Shown one piece after another: positions 39,744 to 48,375 of a stretch of 64,000 nucleotides of DNA; position 1 is the stretch's first letter; the number at the start of each line of letters is the position of its first letter. The notes beneath the pieces are model-generated. The model was given only the letters and a program-made list of their open reading frames with translations. It made no database searches and was not told the DNA's origin. Position numbers and translations under genes: made by a program. The DNA is from Spirochaetales bacterium. GTDB taxonomy: Bacteria > Spirochaetota > Spirochaetia > DAHUYW01. The stretch lies in contig DAHUYW010000003.1 of assembly GCA_027306915.1 (NCBI GenBank), forward strand, positions 1 to 64,000. The letters are read 5' to 3'.

Positions 39744-41171
39744 ATGTGGCGCGTCTACGTTAATGCGGCGACCGTCGATGAGGTCTTGAGAATCCTCGCC
39801 GAACGACGGGAGCGGGCTCGAATCGTCGCGGGCGCAACCGATCTCCTCCTGGAGATGGAGCGGGGTGTGCGCACGGGCATCGACACCCTCATTGACGTGA
39901 CGCGAATCCCCGGCCTCGACCGCATCTCCTCCGACGATGCCGGTGCCATCCACCTGGGCCCGCTTGTGACGCACAACGCGGTCGCCGCCTCGCCGCTCCT
40001 GCAGGGCGCCGCTTTCCCGCTTGCGCGCGCCTCATGGGAAGTGGGCTCACCGCAAATTCGCAATCGCGGCACGATCGCCGGCAACCTCGTCACCGCTTCC
40101 CCCGCAAACGACACAATAACCCCCTTGATGGCGCTCGATGCGCGGCTCACCCTGCGCTCGACGCACGGCGAGCGCACCGTGGCGCTTCGCGAGTTCTACA
40201 CCGGGGTGCGTCGGACGGTCATGGAGCCCGACGAGATGCTCGTCGACATCGCCTTTCCCGCGCTTAAGAGCAGCGAGCGGGGCTCCTTCGTGAAATTCGC
40301 TCTTCGCCGAGCGCAGGCGATCTCCCTCGTCAACGCTGCGGTCGTGCTTGACCTCGACGGCCTTTCGGTAAAGGCCGCGCGCATCGCACTCGGCGCCGTG
40401 GCGCCCACGATCGTGCGGGCGGAGGCAGCCGAGGAGCTGCTCGCCGGGCGGCTCCTGGATGAGCGCACCATCGAGCGGGCAGCGGAGCTCGCGACCCGGG
40501 CAGCTCGCCCGATCAGCGATGTGCGCGGCTCGGCCTCCTACCGGACTGCGATGGTGCGCTCGTCAGTCCGCCGCGCCCTTTCCGCGATCGTCACGAAGAG
40601 CGAGGCATCGGGCTTCCCCGCCGACCCGGTGCTTCTTGCCGGCAGGAATGCCGCCCCCGCTAGGGTTCCCCCAGCACCGGCAAACCGGGAGATTCGGTCG
40701 GGCGAGACTCCCATTGCCGTTCGGGTGAACGGAAAAGAGCGCATCGCCGCACGAGGCCAGCACAAGAGCCTCCTCCGCTTCCTGCGGGAGGAGCTCGGAC
40801 TTCCCGGATCGAAAGAGGGGTGCGCGGAGGGCGAGTGCGGCGCCTGCACGGTCTTCCTGGACGGCCAGGCGGTGATGAGCTGCATGGTCCCCGCGGGGCG
40901 GGCTCACGGCGCCGAGATCGTCACGGTCGAGGGACTCGCGCACGACGGCTCGCTCCATCCGGTGCAGCAGGCATTCATGGAGACGGGGGCGGTGCAATGC
41001 GGCTACTGCACCCCCGGCTTCCTCATGTCCGGCGCCAAGCTCCTCGAAGAGCGCCCCTCCCCCTCGCAGGACGAGATCCGGCAGGCCATCACCGGCAACC
41101 TGTGCCGCTGCACAGGGTATTACAAGATCATCGCCGCGATCGAGCGGGCGGCCTCGACGGCGCGCCGATAG
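39744..41171 (+). CDS. Xanthine dehydrogenase FAD and [2Fe-2S] subunits fused in one chain
   Basis: A 475-residue fusion. Residues about 1-285 are the FAD-binding subunit (RIVAGATDLLLEM, GSPQIRNRGTIAGNLV). After a Pro/Ala-rich linker of about 35 residues, residues about 325-475 hold the two [2Fe-2S] domains (CAEGECGACTV, then CGYCTPGF and LCRCTGYYK). This order differs from the other two xanthine dehydrogenases in the window. The molybdopterin subunit follows 25 bp downstream. It starts the nine-gene oxidative purine operon and provides the electron-transfer half of a xanthine dehydrogenase. Confidence 0.92.
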   Translation: MWRVYVNAATVDEVLRILAERRERARIVAGATDLLLEMERGVRTGIDTLIDVTRIPGLDRISSDDAGAIHLGPLVTHNAVAASPLLQGAAFPLARASWEVGSPQIRNRGTIAGNLVTASPANDTITPLMALDARLTLRSTHGERTVALREFYTGVRRTVMEPDEMLVDIAFPALKSSERGSFVKFALRRAQAISLVNAAVVLDLDGLSVKAARIALGAVAPTIVRAEAAEELLAGRLLDERTIERAAELATRAARPISDVRGSASYRTAMVRSSVRRALSAIVTKSEASGFPADPVLLAGRNAAPARVPPAPANREIRSGETPIAVRVNGKERIAARGQHKSLLRFLREELGLPGSKEGCAEGECGACTVFLDGQAVMSCMVPAGRAHGAEIVTVEGLAHDGSLHPVQQAFMETGAVQCGYCTPGFLMSGAKLLEERPSPSQDEIRQAITGNLCRCTGYYKIIAAIERAASTARR

Positions 41172-41196
41172 GGCCGTCTCTAAGGAGGGGAATCAT

Positions 41197-43434
41197 ATGG
41201 CGGTCATCGGACAATCTCCCATCAGGGTCGACGCTCTCAGCAAGGTGAAGGGAGAGGCGCAGTATCCGGGGGACATCGATCTTCCCAACCAGGCCTTCAT
41301 GAAGATCCTCTTTGCCCGCCGGCCGCACGCCCTGATCCGCCGCCTTGATACGGCCGGAGCGGAGAGCCTTCCCGGGGTCCTTGGAGTCTTCACCGCGCGC
41401 GACGTACCGGTGAACGAGTACGGCCTCATTGCCCCGGATCAGCCGGTGCTGTGCGGGCCCGGCTCGAGCAAGAAGGGGGCGGAGGTCGTCCGCTTCATCG
41501 GCGATCAGGTGGCCCTCATCGTCGCCGACAGCGAAGAGATAGCCGAGCGGGCTCGCGAGCTTATCGGGGTGGACTACGAGGATCTTCCGGTGGTCACCGA
41601 TCCGCGCCTCTCCATGCAGCCGGGCGCGCTTCTCCTGCACCCCGATCGCGACGGCAACGTGTTCTGCCATGACCGCATCCGGAAGGGAGACGTGCAGGGC
41701 GCCTTCGCCCGCGCCGATGTCGTTGTCGAGGGGGAATACCACACCCCCGCCCAGGAGCACGCCTTCCTTCAGCCCGAGGCAGGCTTGGGCTACATCGACG
41801 AACAGGGACGTGTGACCGTCATCGTCGCCGGCCAGTGGATTCACGAGGATCAGGAGCAGATCGCCCATGCCCTCGGGCTCCCCTCGGAGCGCGTCAGGGT
41901 GATCTATCCCGCCATCGGAGGCGCATTCGGCGGGCGCGAGGACATGTCGGTGCAGATCGTGCTCGCCCTCGCCGCCCTCCGCCTGCACGAGCGGGGGATC
42001 GACCGTCCCGTCAAGATCATCTGGAGCAGGGAAGAGTCGATCATCGGCCATCACAAGCGCCACCCCTACTTTATCCGCAGCAAGTGGGGCGCCACGCGCG
42101 AGGGAAAGGTCATAGCCGCCGAGGTGGAGCTCGTGGCCGACGGAGGGGCCTACATGTACACGTCGACCAAGGTCCTCGGCAACGCGGTTCTCCTCTGCAC
42201 GGGCGCCTATGAGATTCCCAACGTCAAGGTCGACGGCTATGCGGTCTATACCAACAACATCCCGACCGGTGCCTTCCGAGGCTTCGGCGGGCCGCAGGGG
42301 CTGTACGCCGCCGAGGAGCAGATGAACAAGCTCGCCGAGAAATTGGACATGGACCCCGTCGAGATTCGGATGCGCAACGTCCTTCGCGAAGGCTCGCTCC
42401 TCTCGGTCGGCACCCCCCTGCCCGAAGGGGTGAGCATGGAGCAGGTGCTCGAGCGCTGCGCCGTCGCCGGCGGCTGGGAAAAGAGCAAGGCCGGATGGCG
42501 CAGGCCGGGAGGGATGACGTCCGCAGTCGATGACCCGGAAGGCAGGGGGCGCCTGCTGCGCGGCGTCGGGATCGCGATGGGGATGAAAAACGTGGGCTTC
42601 TCCTTCGGGGCGCCCGAGAGCTGCTGGGCGACGATCGAGCTCCACGGCGAAGACAATATCGAGAGCGTAGTCCTCCATCACGCCGGGGCAGAGGTCGGGC
42701 AGGGCTCCCACACCGTCTTTGCCCAGATGGCTGCCGAGGCGGTCGGGGTTCCCCTTTCGAGGGTTCGCCTCATCGTCTCGGACACGGCCCAGACCGATAA
42801 CTCCGGGAGCGCCTCCGCCTCGCGCTTGACCTGGATGGCGGGCAACTCGATTCGCGGTGCGGCGGAAGCTGCCCTCGCGCGGTGGAAGAAGGGCGAGCGT
42901 CCCGCCGTCGGTCGCCACCAGTACCTGGCTCCCCCCACCACCCCCTTCGATCCAGAGAACGGGCGCTCGAAGCCGAACTTCACCTACGGCTACGTCGCCG
43001 AGATGGTCGAGGCCGAGGTCGATACCGAGACCGGCAGGGTGAGCCTTCTCAAGGTCATCTGCGCCGATGACGTCGGCAAGGCCATCAATCCCGAGCTGGT
43101 CCGAGGGCAGATCGAGGGGGGCGTGGTGCAGGCGGCGGGCTACGCCCTCCTCGAGAGCTTCGTCCAGACCGAGGGTGTGTGCAAGACGCCGGGGCTCTCG
43201 ACCTACCTGATCCCGACCGTGCTCGATATCCCCGAGGAGGTGGAGTCCATCATCCTCGAGTACCCGGATCCGCTCGGCCCCTTCGGGGCCCGCGGGATGG
43301 CCGAGATGCCCTACCTGCCGCTCGCCCCGGCGGTCACGCAGGCAGTGAGGTCCGCGATAGGGGTCTGGATCGACGAGTTCCCGCTCACCCCCGAGCGAGT
43401 TCTCTCGGCCCTGGCTCGAGCCGGGGGGAGGTGA
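41197..43434 (+). CDS. Xanthine dehydrogenase molybdopterin subunit
   Basis: A 745-residue molybdopterin-binding subunit. Landmarks are IGGAFGGRED, PTGAFRGFG, EVGQGSHTVF and FGARGMAEMP, which holds the active-site glutamate near the C-terminus. With the preceding fused FAD/iron-sulfur chain it should oxidise hypoxanthine and xanthine to urate, feeding the uricase encoded later in the operon. TAAGGAGGGG lies before the ATG. Confidence 0.92.
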   Translation: MAVIGQSPIRVDALSKVKGEAQYPGDIDLPNQAFMKILFARRPHALIRRLDTAGAESLPGVLGVFTARDVPVNEYGLIAPDQPVLCGPGSSKKGAEVVRFIGDQVALIVADSEEIAERARELIGVDYEDLPVVTDPRLSMQPGALLLHPDRDGNVFCHDRIRKGDVQGAFARADVVVEGEYHTPAQEHAFLQPEAGLGYIDEQGRVTVIVAGQWIHEDQEQIAHALGLPSERVRVIYPAIGGAFGGREDMSVQIVLALAALRLHERGIDRPVKIIWSREESIIGHHKRHPYFIRSKWGATREGKVIAAEVELVADGGAYMYTSTKVLGNAVLLCTGAYEIPNVKVDGYAVYTNNIPTGAFRGFGGPQGLYAAEEQMNKLAEKLDMDPVEIRMRNVLREGSLLSVGTPLPEGVSMEQVLERCAVAGGWEKSKAGWRRPGGMTSAVDDPEGRGRLLRGVGIAMGMKNVGFSFGAPESCWATIELHGEDNIESVVLHHAGAEVGQGSHTVFAQMAAEAVGVPLSRVRLIVSDTAQTDNSGSASASRLTWMAGNSIRGAAEAALARWKKGERPAVGRHQYLAPPTTPFDPENGRSKPNFTYGYVAEMVEAEVDTETGRVSLLKVICADDVGKAINPELVRGQIEGGVVQAAGYALLESFVQTEGVCKTPGLSTYLIPTVLDIPEEVESIILEYPDPLGPFGARGMAEMPYLPLAPAVTQAVRSAIGVWIDEFPLTPERVLSALARAGGR

Positions 43435-43531
43435 GCCGCGCAGGAGAAGAGCAGATCGGTGCAGCGGGCCCGGCGCGTTCCGCCGGCCTCAAGGAGAAAA
43501 AGTCGATTACTGGGAGGTACACAATCCAACC
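43435..43531 (+). promoter_or_regulatory. Intra-operon spacer with hairpin
   Basis: The 97-bp spacer holds a perfect CCGGCG-CGTTC-CGCCGG hairpin (43470-43486), then CTGGGAGG before the next ATG. It may tune expression of downstream genes; no T tract follows. Confidence 0.3.
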
Positions 43532-44284
43532 ATGCGCACTCAGAACCAGCTTCTCGGAAGCCGCACGCGGGTTAAGCCGCGCTATGCGCTCCTTCCGTTG
43601 GAGGGCATCCCTTATTCCCGCCTTCCCGAATGGCCGCAGGCGCAGGTCCGTATCCTGGCCGGCCCCGCGCTTGGGGCGCGCTTCGTCGAGTACCTGATCG
43701 ATTTGCAACCCGGCCAAGGGGGCGGACACGAGGCCGACGGGCAGATCGAGTTTTTTTTCTATGTGATCGCGGGCGACCTCGCGCTCACCCTCGACGGCAA
43801 ACGGCATGCCCTGCGCGACGGCGGCTACGCCCTCGTTCCGCCTGCAAGCCGATTCGAGGCAAAGGCGAACGCCCCGACCACGTTCCTCCTCCTGCGAAAG
43901 CGCTACGAGGCCGCCGCCGGCATCCCCCCCTACGCCCCGCTCGTCGGCAACCAGGCGGAGGTCAAGGGTGATGTCTACGCGGGCGACGCGGGAGCCCTCC
44001 TACAGCTCCTCGTTCCCGACGAGCTCGCCTACGATCTCGCCATGAACATCTTCACCTTTCAAACCGGTCACAGCCTTCCGGTCACCGAGACCCACATCAT
44101 GGAGCACGGGCTCTACTTTCTTGCCGGCAAAGGGGTCTATTACCTCGACGACTGCTGGATGGAGGTCGAGGCGGGCGACTTCATCTGGATGGGCCCCTTC
44201 TGCCCGCAGAGCTACTACGCCACGGGACCGGCGCCCTCGATGTACATCTATTACAAGAACGTGAATCGCGAGATTCCGGTTTGA
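43532..44284 (+). CDS. allE: (S)-ureidoglycine aminohydrolase
   Basis: A 250-residue double-cupin enzyme that releases ammonia from ureidoglycine to give (S)-ureidoglycolate, using Mn2+. The start MRTQNQLLGSRTRVKPRYAL is typical of this family, as are the metal-cupin segments HEADGQIEFFFYVIAG and HIMEHGLYFLAGKGVYYLDD, and the ending YKNVNREIPV. It lies directly upstream of the reductoisomerase-like gene with a 17-bp gap, so the product ureidoglycolate would be at hand for that enzyme. Confidence 0.93.
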   Translation: MRTQNQLLGSRTRVKPRYALLPLEGIPYSRLPEWPQAQVRILAGPALGARFVEYLIDLQPGQGGGHEADGQIEFFFYVIAGDLALTLDGKRHALRDGGYALVPPASRFEAKANAPTTFLLLRKRYEAAAGIPPYAPLVGNQAEVKGDVYAGDAGALLQLLVPDELAYDLAMNIFTFQTGHSLPVTETHIMEHGLYFLAGKGVYYLDDCWMEVEAGDFIWMGPFCPQSYYATGPAPSMYIYYKNVNREIPV

Positions 44285-44301
44285 TCGAAGGAGAGGCTGC
44301 A

Positions 44302-45282
44302 ATGGAAAAGATCTATCGCGACGCCGACGTCGACATTTCCATCTTGAAGGGCAAGACGATCGCCATCCTCGGCTACGGGATTCAGGGTAAGGCTCAGGCG
44401 GCAAACGCCCGCGACAGCGGCTGCACGGTGATAGTCGGCACGCGGCCGGGCGGTGAGAGCCGATCTCGCGCTCAGGCTGAAGGAGACGGCTTCGCGACCA
44501 TGGGGTACGCCGAGGTGACCAGTAAGGCGGACATCCTCCTCATCGAGCTGGCCGACCCCGCCCAGCCCGCGGTCTACCGGGCCGACATCGCGCCCAATCT
44601 CCGGGCGGGACAGACCCTCTGCTTCTGCCACGGCTTCAACGTCCTCTACGGGGCTATCCAGACGCCCGAGTACGTGAACACCGTTCTCTTCGTCCCGAAT
44701 GCCCCCGGCGCTTTCGTCCGCGCGAAGTACCAGAAAGGCGAAGGCGTCTACGGATGCGTGAGCGTCGATCGCGACGCCACCGGCGACGCCCGCGAGATCG
44801 TCCTCGCGATCGCCAAGGCCGTAGGCTCGACGAGGGCGGGGGTCGTCGAGCTCTCCTTCCAGCACGAAACCGAGGGCGACAACTTCGAAGAGCAGATCCT
44901 CTATGGAGGCGCCATTCACCTGATGCGCCTGTGCTTCCAGGTGATGGTCGAGCACGGCTACTCGCCGAGCTTCGCCTACGCCAAATCGATCCGCTCGCTT
45001 CGAAGCGTGCTCGACGTGATGGACGAGAACGGAATCGAGAACTATCTCACCACCCGCTCGAGCAGGACCTGCGAGTACGCTGTGCGCACGAGAGGGCCGC
45101 GCGTCATCAATGAAGCCGCGGTGCGGGAGATCTTCGCCGAGACCGAGCGCGGCGAGTTCGCTCGGGATTGGATGGCGGAGTGGGCCCTCGGGATGCCGAA
45201 GCTCCACCGGATGCGCAGGAGCGCCGCCGAGAGCGAGATGGAGCGGGTGGGCGCATCCTGGCGCACCGATTTCGGGGCCTAG
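44302..45282 (+). CDS. Ketol-acid reductoisomerase homologue with altered active site, in the ureide operon
   Basis: A 326-residue protein with the full class-I IlvC layout: Rossmann motif GYGIQGKAQ (24-32), HGFN with a retained catalytic histidine (H110), TRAGVVELSF, and ETEGDNFEEQ with retained metal ligands D193 and E197. Other catalytic positions are changed by my alignment to the family: the lysine in AP-K is N133, the PGH histidine is A137, and the two glutamates of FECLHE are K228 and S232. It therefore probably no longer performs branched-chain amino-acid synthesis. No other ilv gene is nearby. Its place after ureidoglycine aminohydrolase suggests NAD(P)-linked oxidation of ureidoglycolate, which is inference. 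GAAGGAG precedes the ATG. Confidence 0.82.
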   Translation: MEKIYRDADVDISILKGKTIAILGYGIQGKAQAANARDSGCTVIVGTRPGGESRSRAQAEGDGFATMGYAEVTSKADILLIELADPAQPAVYRADIAPNLRAGQTLCFCHGFNVLYGAIQTPEYVNTVLFVPNAPGAFVRAKYQKGEGVYGCVSVDRDATGDAREIVLAIAKAVGSTRAGVVELSFQHETEGDNFEEQILYGGAIHLMRLCFQVMVEHGYSPSFAYAKSIRSLRSVLDVMDENGIENYLTTRSSRTCEYAVRTRGPRVINEAAVREIFAETERGEFARDWMAEWALGMPKLHRMRRSAAESEMERVGASWRTDFGA

Positions 45283-45289
45283 GGACCAC

Positions 45290-46606
45290 ATGAGCGCGCG
45301 AGCTACGTCGGACGACCGGGGCATGACCGGCGGGAGACCGGCGTCCCCTCCGGGTTCGGCGAACCCTCAGCCGTCGGTGGACCGCGAAAGTGCGGCGAGC
45401 CGCGGGCGGCTTGCCCGCGACATCGAAGCCATCGCCTCCTTTTCCGAGGCGGACCCCAGCGTCGGCTTCAGCCGGCCCACGTTCTCCCCTGCCTGGCGGA
45501 AGGCGCTCGACCACGTCGCCGCCGAGGCAAGGTCCGCGGGTTGCGCGGTGCGCGTGGACGCGGCGGGAAACCTCCATGCTCGCCCGGCCGGCCTCGGCTG
45601 GGAGACGCCGGCATGGCTGTGCGGATCGCACCTTGACTCCGTCCCGACCGGCGGGAAGTACGACGGGGTGGTCGGGGTTGTGGTGGCCCTCGAGGCGCTG
45701 CGCCTGCGGCCCGATGCCGCGCTCGAGCTCATCGTCTTTGCCGAGGAGGAGGGCACCACCTTCGGCCTCGGCATGCTCGGCAGCCGTGCCTGGGCCGGCA
45801 CCCTCTCGCCCGCGGAGCTTGGGGCGCTGCGCAATCAGCGGGGCGAGGACTACCTGACGGCGGGCGCCCCCCACGGCGTGGCGCCCGAGCACCTTCGAGC
45901 GGAACGGCTCCGGCCTGCGGCCTACCGCGGCCTCATCGAGGTGCACGTCGAGCAGGGGGTCGCCCTCTGGAACGGCGGGATCCCGGCCGCGGTGGTCACC
46001 ACGATAAACGGCCGAAGGCAGTACCGCTGCGTCATGACCGGCGCGGCGAACCACGCCGGCTCTACGAAGATGGCGGACCGCCACGACGCTCTCGCCGGGG
46101 CCGCCGAGGCGGTGACCGCCCTCGAGGCCCTCGCGCGCCGCCTCGACCGCGAGTCCGACCATACGGTGATGACGGTCGGCCGCCTGGAGGTTGAGCCCAA
46201 CGCGCTCAACGTCATCCCCGGCCGGGTTACCTTCGTCGTCGATTTCCGCGCCCGGTCCAACGAGATGCTCGCTTCTGGCGACTCGCTCCTACGCGAGGCC
46301 CTGACGCAGGCGGCCGCCTCGCGCGGTCTTTCCGTCGAGGTCACCTGCACCGAGGAGCTCCCGGCGGTACCGCTCGACGCCGCGGTCTGCGGGCGCTTGC
46401 GCGAGGCGGCCGCCCGGCTCGGGGTGAGGCTTCCGGACGCGGCAAGCGGAGCCCTTCACGACGCCGCTATTCTCGCGCCCTTCCTCCCCACCGCAATGCT
46501 CTTCGTCGCAAGCCAAGAGGGAATAAGCCACAACCCGGCAGAATCGAGCAGAATCGAGGACATCGAGCTTGCTGCTCGGATTGTCGTCGAGGCGGTGGGG
46601 CCGTGA
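45290..46606 (+). CDS. allC: Allantoate amidohydrolase (M20/HyuC family)
   Basis: A 438-residue zinc hydrolase that splits allantoate to ureidoglycine, CO2 and ammonia. Metal motifs are GSHLDSVPTGGKYDGVVGV and FAEEEGTTFG; IEVHVEQG, VMTGAANHAGST and RSNEMLASGD match AllC/carbamoylase enzymes (about 410-420 residues). The first 40 residues are poorly conserved in look, so the true start could be the ATG at 45323. It lies 7 bp after the reductoisomerase-like gene and overlaps uraD by 4 bp. Confidence 0.9.
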   Translation: MSARATSDDRGMTGGRPASPPGSANPQPSVDRESAASRGRLARDIEAIASFSEADPSVGFSRPTFSPAWRKALDHVAAEARSAGCAVRVDAAGNLHARPAGLGWETPAWLCGSHLDSVPTGGKYDGVVGVVVALEALRLRPDAALELIVFAEEEGTTFGLGMLGSRAWAGTLSPAELGALRNQRGEDYLTAGAPHGVAPEHLRAERLRPAAYRGLIEVHVEQGVALWNGGIPAAVVTTINGRRQYRCVMTGAANHAGSTKMADRHDALAGAAEAVTALEALARRLDRESDHTVMTVGRLEVEPNALNVIPGRVTFVVDFRARSNEMLASGDSLLREALTQAAASRGLSVEVTCTEELPAVPLDAAVCGRLREAAARLGVRLPDAASGALHDAAILAPFLPTAMLFVASQEGISHNPAESSRIEDIELAARIVVEAVGP

Positions 46607-47121
46607 GCGCCGTTCGCCTGCGGGAGCTGAACGCGCGCGACCGCGCGGGCTTCCTCGCGGTGTGCGGCCCCCTCTTCGAGGGCTCGCCCTGGATCGCGGC
46701 GCGGACGTGGGAGCGCCGCCCCTTCCCCACGCGCGAGGAGCTCCTGCGTTCGCTCCTCGCCACCGTGGAGCGTGCGACCGAGAGCGAAAGGGTCGGCCTC
46801 ATCGCGGCGCATCCCGACCTCGTCGGGCGCCTTGCGCGGGAAGGCCGCCTTACAGGCGAGTCCGCCGCGGAGCAGCGGACGGCGGGGCTCGAATCCTTGA
46901 GCCCCGAGGAGGTCGCCCTCTTCGAGCGCTACAACCAGATCTACCGGGATCGCTTCGGCTTTCCCTTCGTCATCTGTGCGCGCGAGAACAGGAAGGAGGC
47001 TATCCTCTCCGCCTTTCCCGAGCGCCTCGAACACAGCCGCGGACAGGAGATCGCGACGGCGCTTGCCGAGATCGCGAAGATCGCAAGGCTTCGCCTCCTC
47101 GATGCGGTAGCGGAGGAATAG
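46603..47121 (+). CDS. uraD: OHCU decarboxylase
   Basis: A 172-residue enzyme that decarboxylates 2-oxo-4-hydroxy-4-carboxy-5-ureidoimidazoline to (S)-allantoin. The catalytic histidine lies in AAHPDLVGRLA; SAAEQRTAGL, FERYNQIYRDRFGFPFVIC and ENRKEAIL are typical of the family. A GTG start overlaps the allC stop (GTGA). Uricase follows after 1 bp. Confidence 0.94.
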   Translation: MSAVRLRELNARDRAGFLAVCGPLFEGSPWIAARTWERRPFPTREELLRSLLATVERATESERVGLIAAHPDLVGRLAREGRLTGESAAEQRTAGLESLSPEEVALFERYNQIYRDRFGFPFVICARENRKEAILSAFPERLEHSRGQEIATALAEIAKIARLRLLDAVAEE

Positions 47122-47122
47122 G

Positions 47123-48016
47123 ATGGTCCGCCTTATCGACAATTCCTACGGCAAGAGCGAGGTGAGGCTCAGCAAGGTCGTTCGCAGCGGGTCGATCCAC
47201 ACGCTCTTCGAGTTCGCCGTGCAGATCATGCTTGGAGGGGCTTTCGACCGGCTCTACACCCATGGGGACAACTCCCTCTGCATTCCGACCGACACGATGA
47301 AGAACGCGGTTTTCGCGCTCGCCAAGAGAAGCAGCTTCGACTCGCCTGAGGAGTTCGCCGCGATCCTCGTCGCCTACTTCCTGGACCGCTTCGATCACGT
47401 GGCGTGGGCGGAGGCTTCGATCCGCCAGACGCTCTGGGCGCGAATCCCGGCGGGCGGAAAGCCCCACGACTTTGCCTTCACGAAGGGAGGCTCCGACTGC
47501 CGCACGGCTGTTGTCCGCGAAGAGCGCGGCGGCGATCTTCGAGTTTCGGGAGGCCTCTCGGGGCTTGAGGTCTTAAAGAGCTCCGGCTCGTCCTTCACAG
47601 GCTTTCTCAAGGACGAGCACACGACCCTGCCCGAGGCGAGCGACCGCATCTTCGCGACGACGGTCGATGCGACCTGGAGGTACACCACCGCGGCGGCAGA
47701 GGCGCTCCGCGGCCGCTCCCGGCGGGGAGCGGCCGCGCCGGCGGAGGACTTTAGCGCCATCTTCGACGTGGCCCGCCGGACCATCCTCGAGCGCTTTGCA
47801 ACGCATGACTCAAAGAGCGTCCAGCAGACGATCTACGCCATCGGCGAGGCCGTGCTGGCGCGACTGCCTGCGATCTCGACCATCGACCTCGCCATGCCTA
47901 ACCAGCACCGCCTCCTCGTGGATCTTGCCCCCTTTGGGCTCGACAACCCAAACGAGATCTTCGTCGTGACGAGCGAGCCCTTCGGGCTCATCAAGGGGAG
48001 CATCGCCCGTGAGTAG
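47123..48016 (+). CDS. Urate oxidase (uricase)
   Basis: A 297-residue cofactor-free uricase that oxidises urate with O2 to 5-hydroxyisourate and H2O2. Catalytic elements are YGKSEVRL (lysine near residue 10), PTDTMKNAVFA (threonine near 57) and MPNQHRLLVDL (histidine near 265). Because it needs O2, it sets this operon apart from the anaerobic cluster at 1-17678. The H2O2 it makes gives a reason for the peroxide-defence genes nearby. Its stop overlaps the next start by 8 bp. Confidence 0.95.
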   Translation: MVRLIDNSYGKSEVRLSKVVRSGSIHTLFEFAVQIMLGGAFDRLYTHGDNSLCIPTDTMKNAVFALAKRSSFDSPEEFAAILVAYFLDRFDHVAWAEASIRQTLWARIPAGGKPHDFAFTKGGSDCRTAVVREERGGDLRVSGGLSGLEVLKSSGSSFTGFLKDEHTTLPEASDRIFATTVDATWRYTTAAAEALRGRSRRGAAAPAEDFSAIFDVARRTILERFATHDSKSVQQTIYAIGEAVLARLPAISTIDLAMPNQHRLLVDLAPFGLDNPNEIFVVTSEPFGLIKGSIARE

Positions 48017-48371
48017 CCCCGGGGGCGCCCTCACCACCCATGTGCTCGACACAGCAAGCGGGATTCCCGCGGCCGGCATCCGTGTCGAGCTCCTGCGGGG
48101 ATCGGGGGCCGATGCGAGCTCGCTCACTTCGGTCACCACAACCGCCGACGGGCGGGCCGGCGCGCCGCTTCTCGAAGGAGCGGCGCTTGCCCCCGGAACC
48201 TACACCCTCCTTTTCTTTGTCGGCGACTACTATCGTGACCGCGGGCATCCCGACGCGGGGCGCTTCCTCGATCGGGTGCCGGTGGTCTTCGTCGTTACTG
48301 ACGCGAGTGCGCGCTACCACGTGCCGCTCCTCGTGTCACCCTGGTCCTATGCGACCTACCGCGGGAGCTGA
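48009..48371 (+). CDS. uraH: 5-hydroxyisourate hydrolase (transthyretin-like)
   Basis: A 120-residue transthyretin-related enzyme that hydrolyses 5-hydroxyisourate to OHCU. The N-terminal LTTHVLDTASGIPA and the C-terminal tetrapeptide YRGS are diagnostic, and the catalytic histidine, arginine and serine lie in these ends. The start is a GTG at 48009 within the uricase gene. Confidence 0.95.
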   Translation: MSSPGGALTTHVLDTASGIPAAGIRVELLRGSGADASSLTSVTTTADGRAGAPLLEGAALAPGTYTLLFFVGDYYRDRGHPDAGRFLDRVPVVFVVTDASARYHVPLLVSPWSYATYRGS

Positions 48372-48375
48372 ACCG

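Noticed and set aside
28893..43486. The hairpins CCGGCG-5 nt-CGCCGG at 28893-28909 and 43470-43486 as a repeated regulatory element
   Set aside because: Only two copies with different loops and positions were seen; in GC-rich DNA this can arise by chance.
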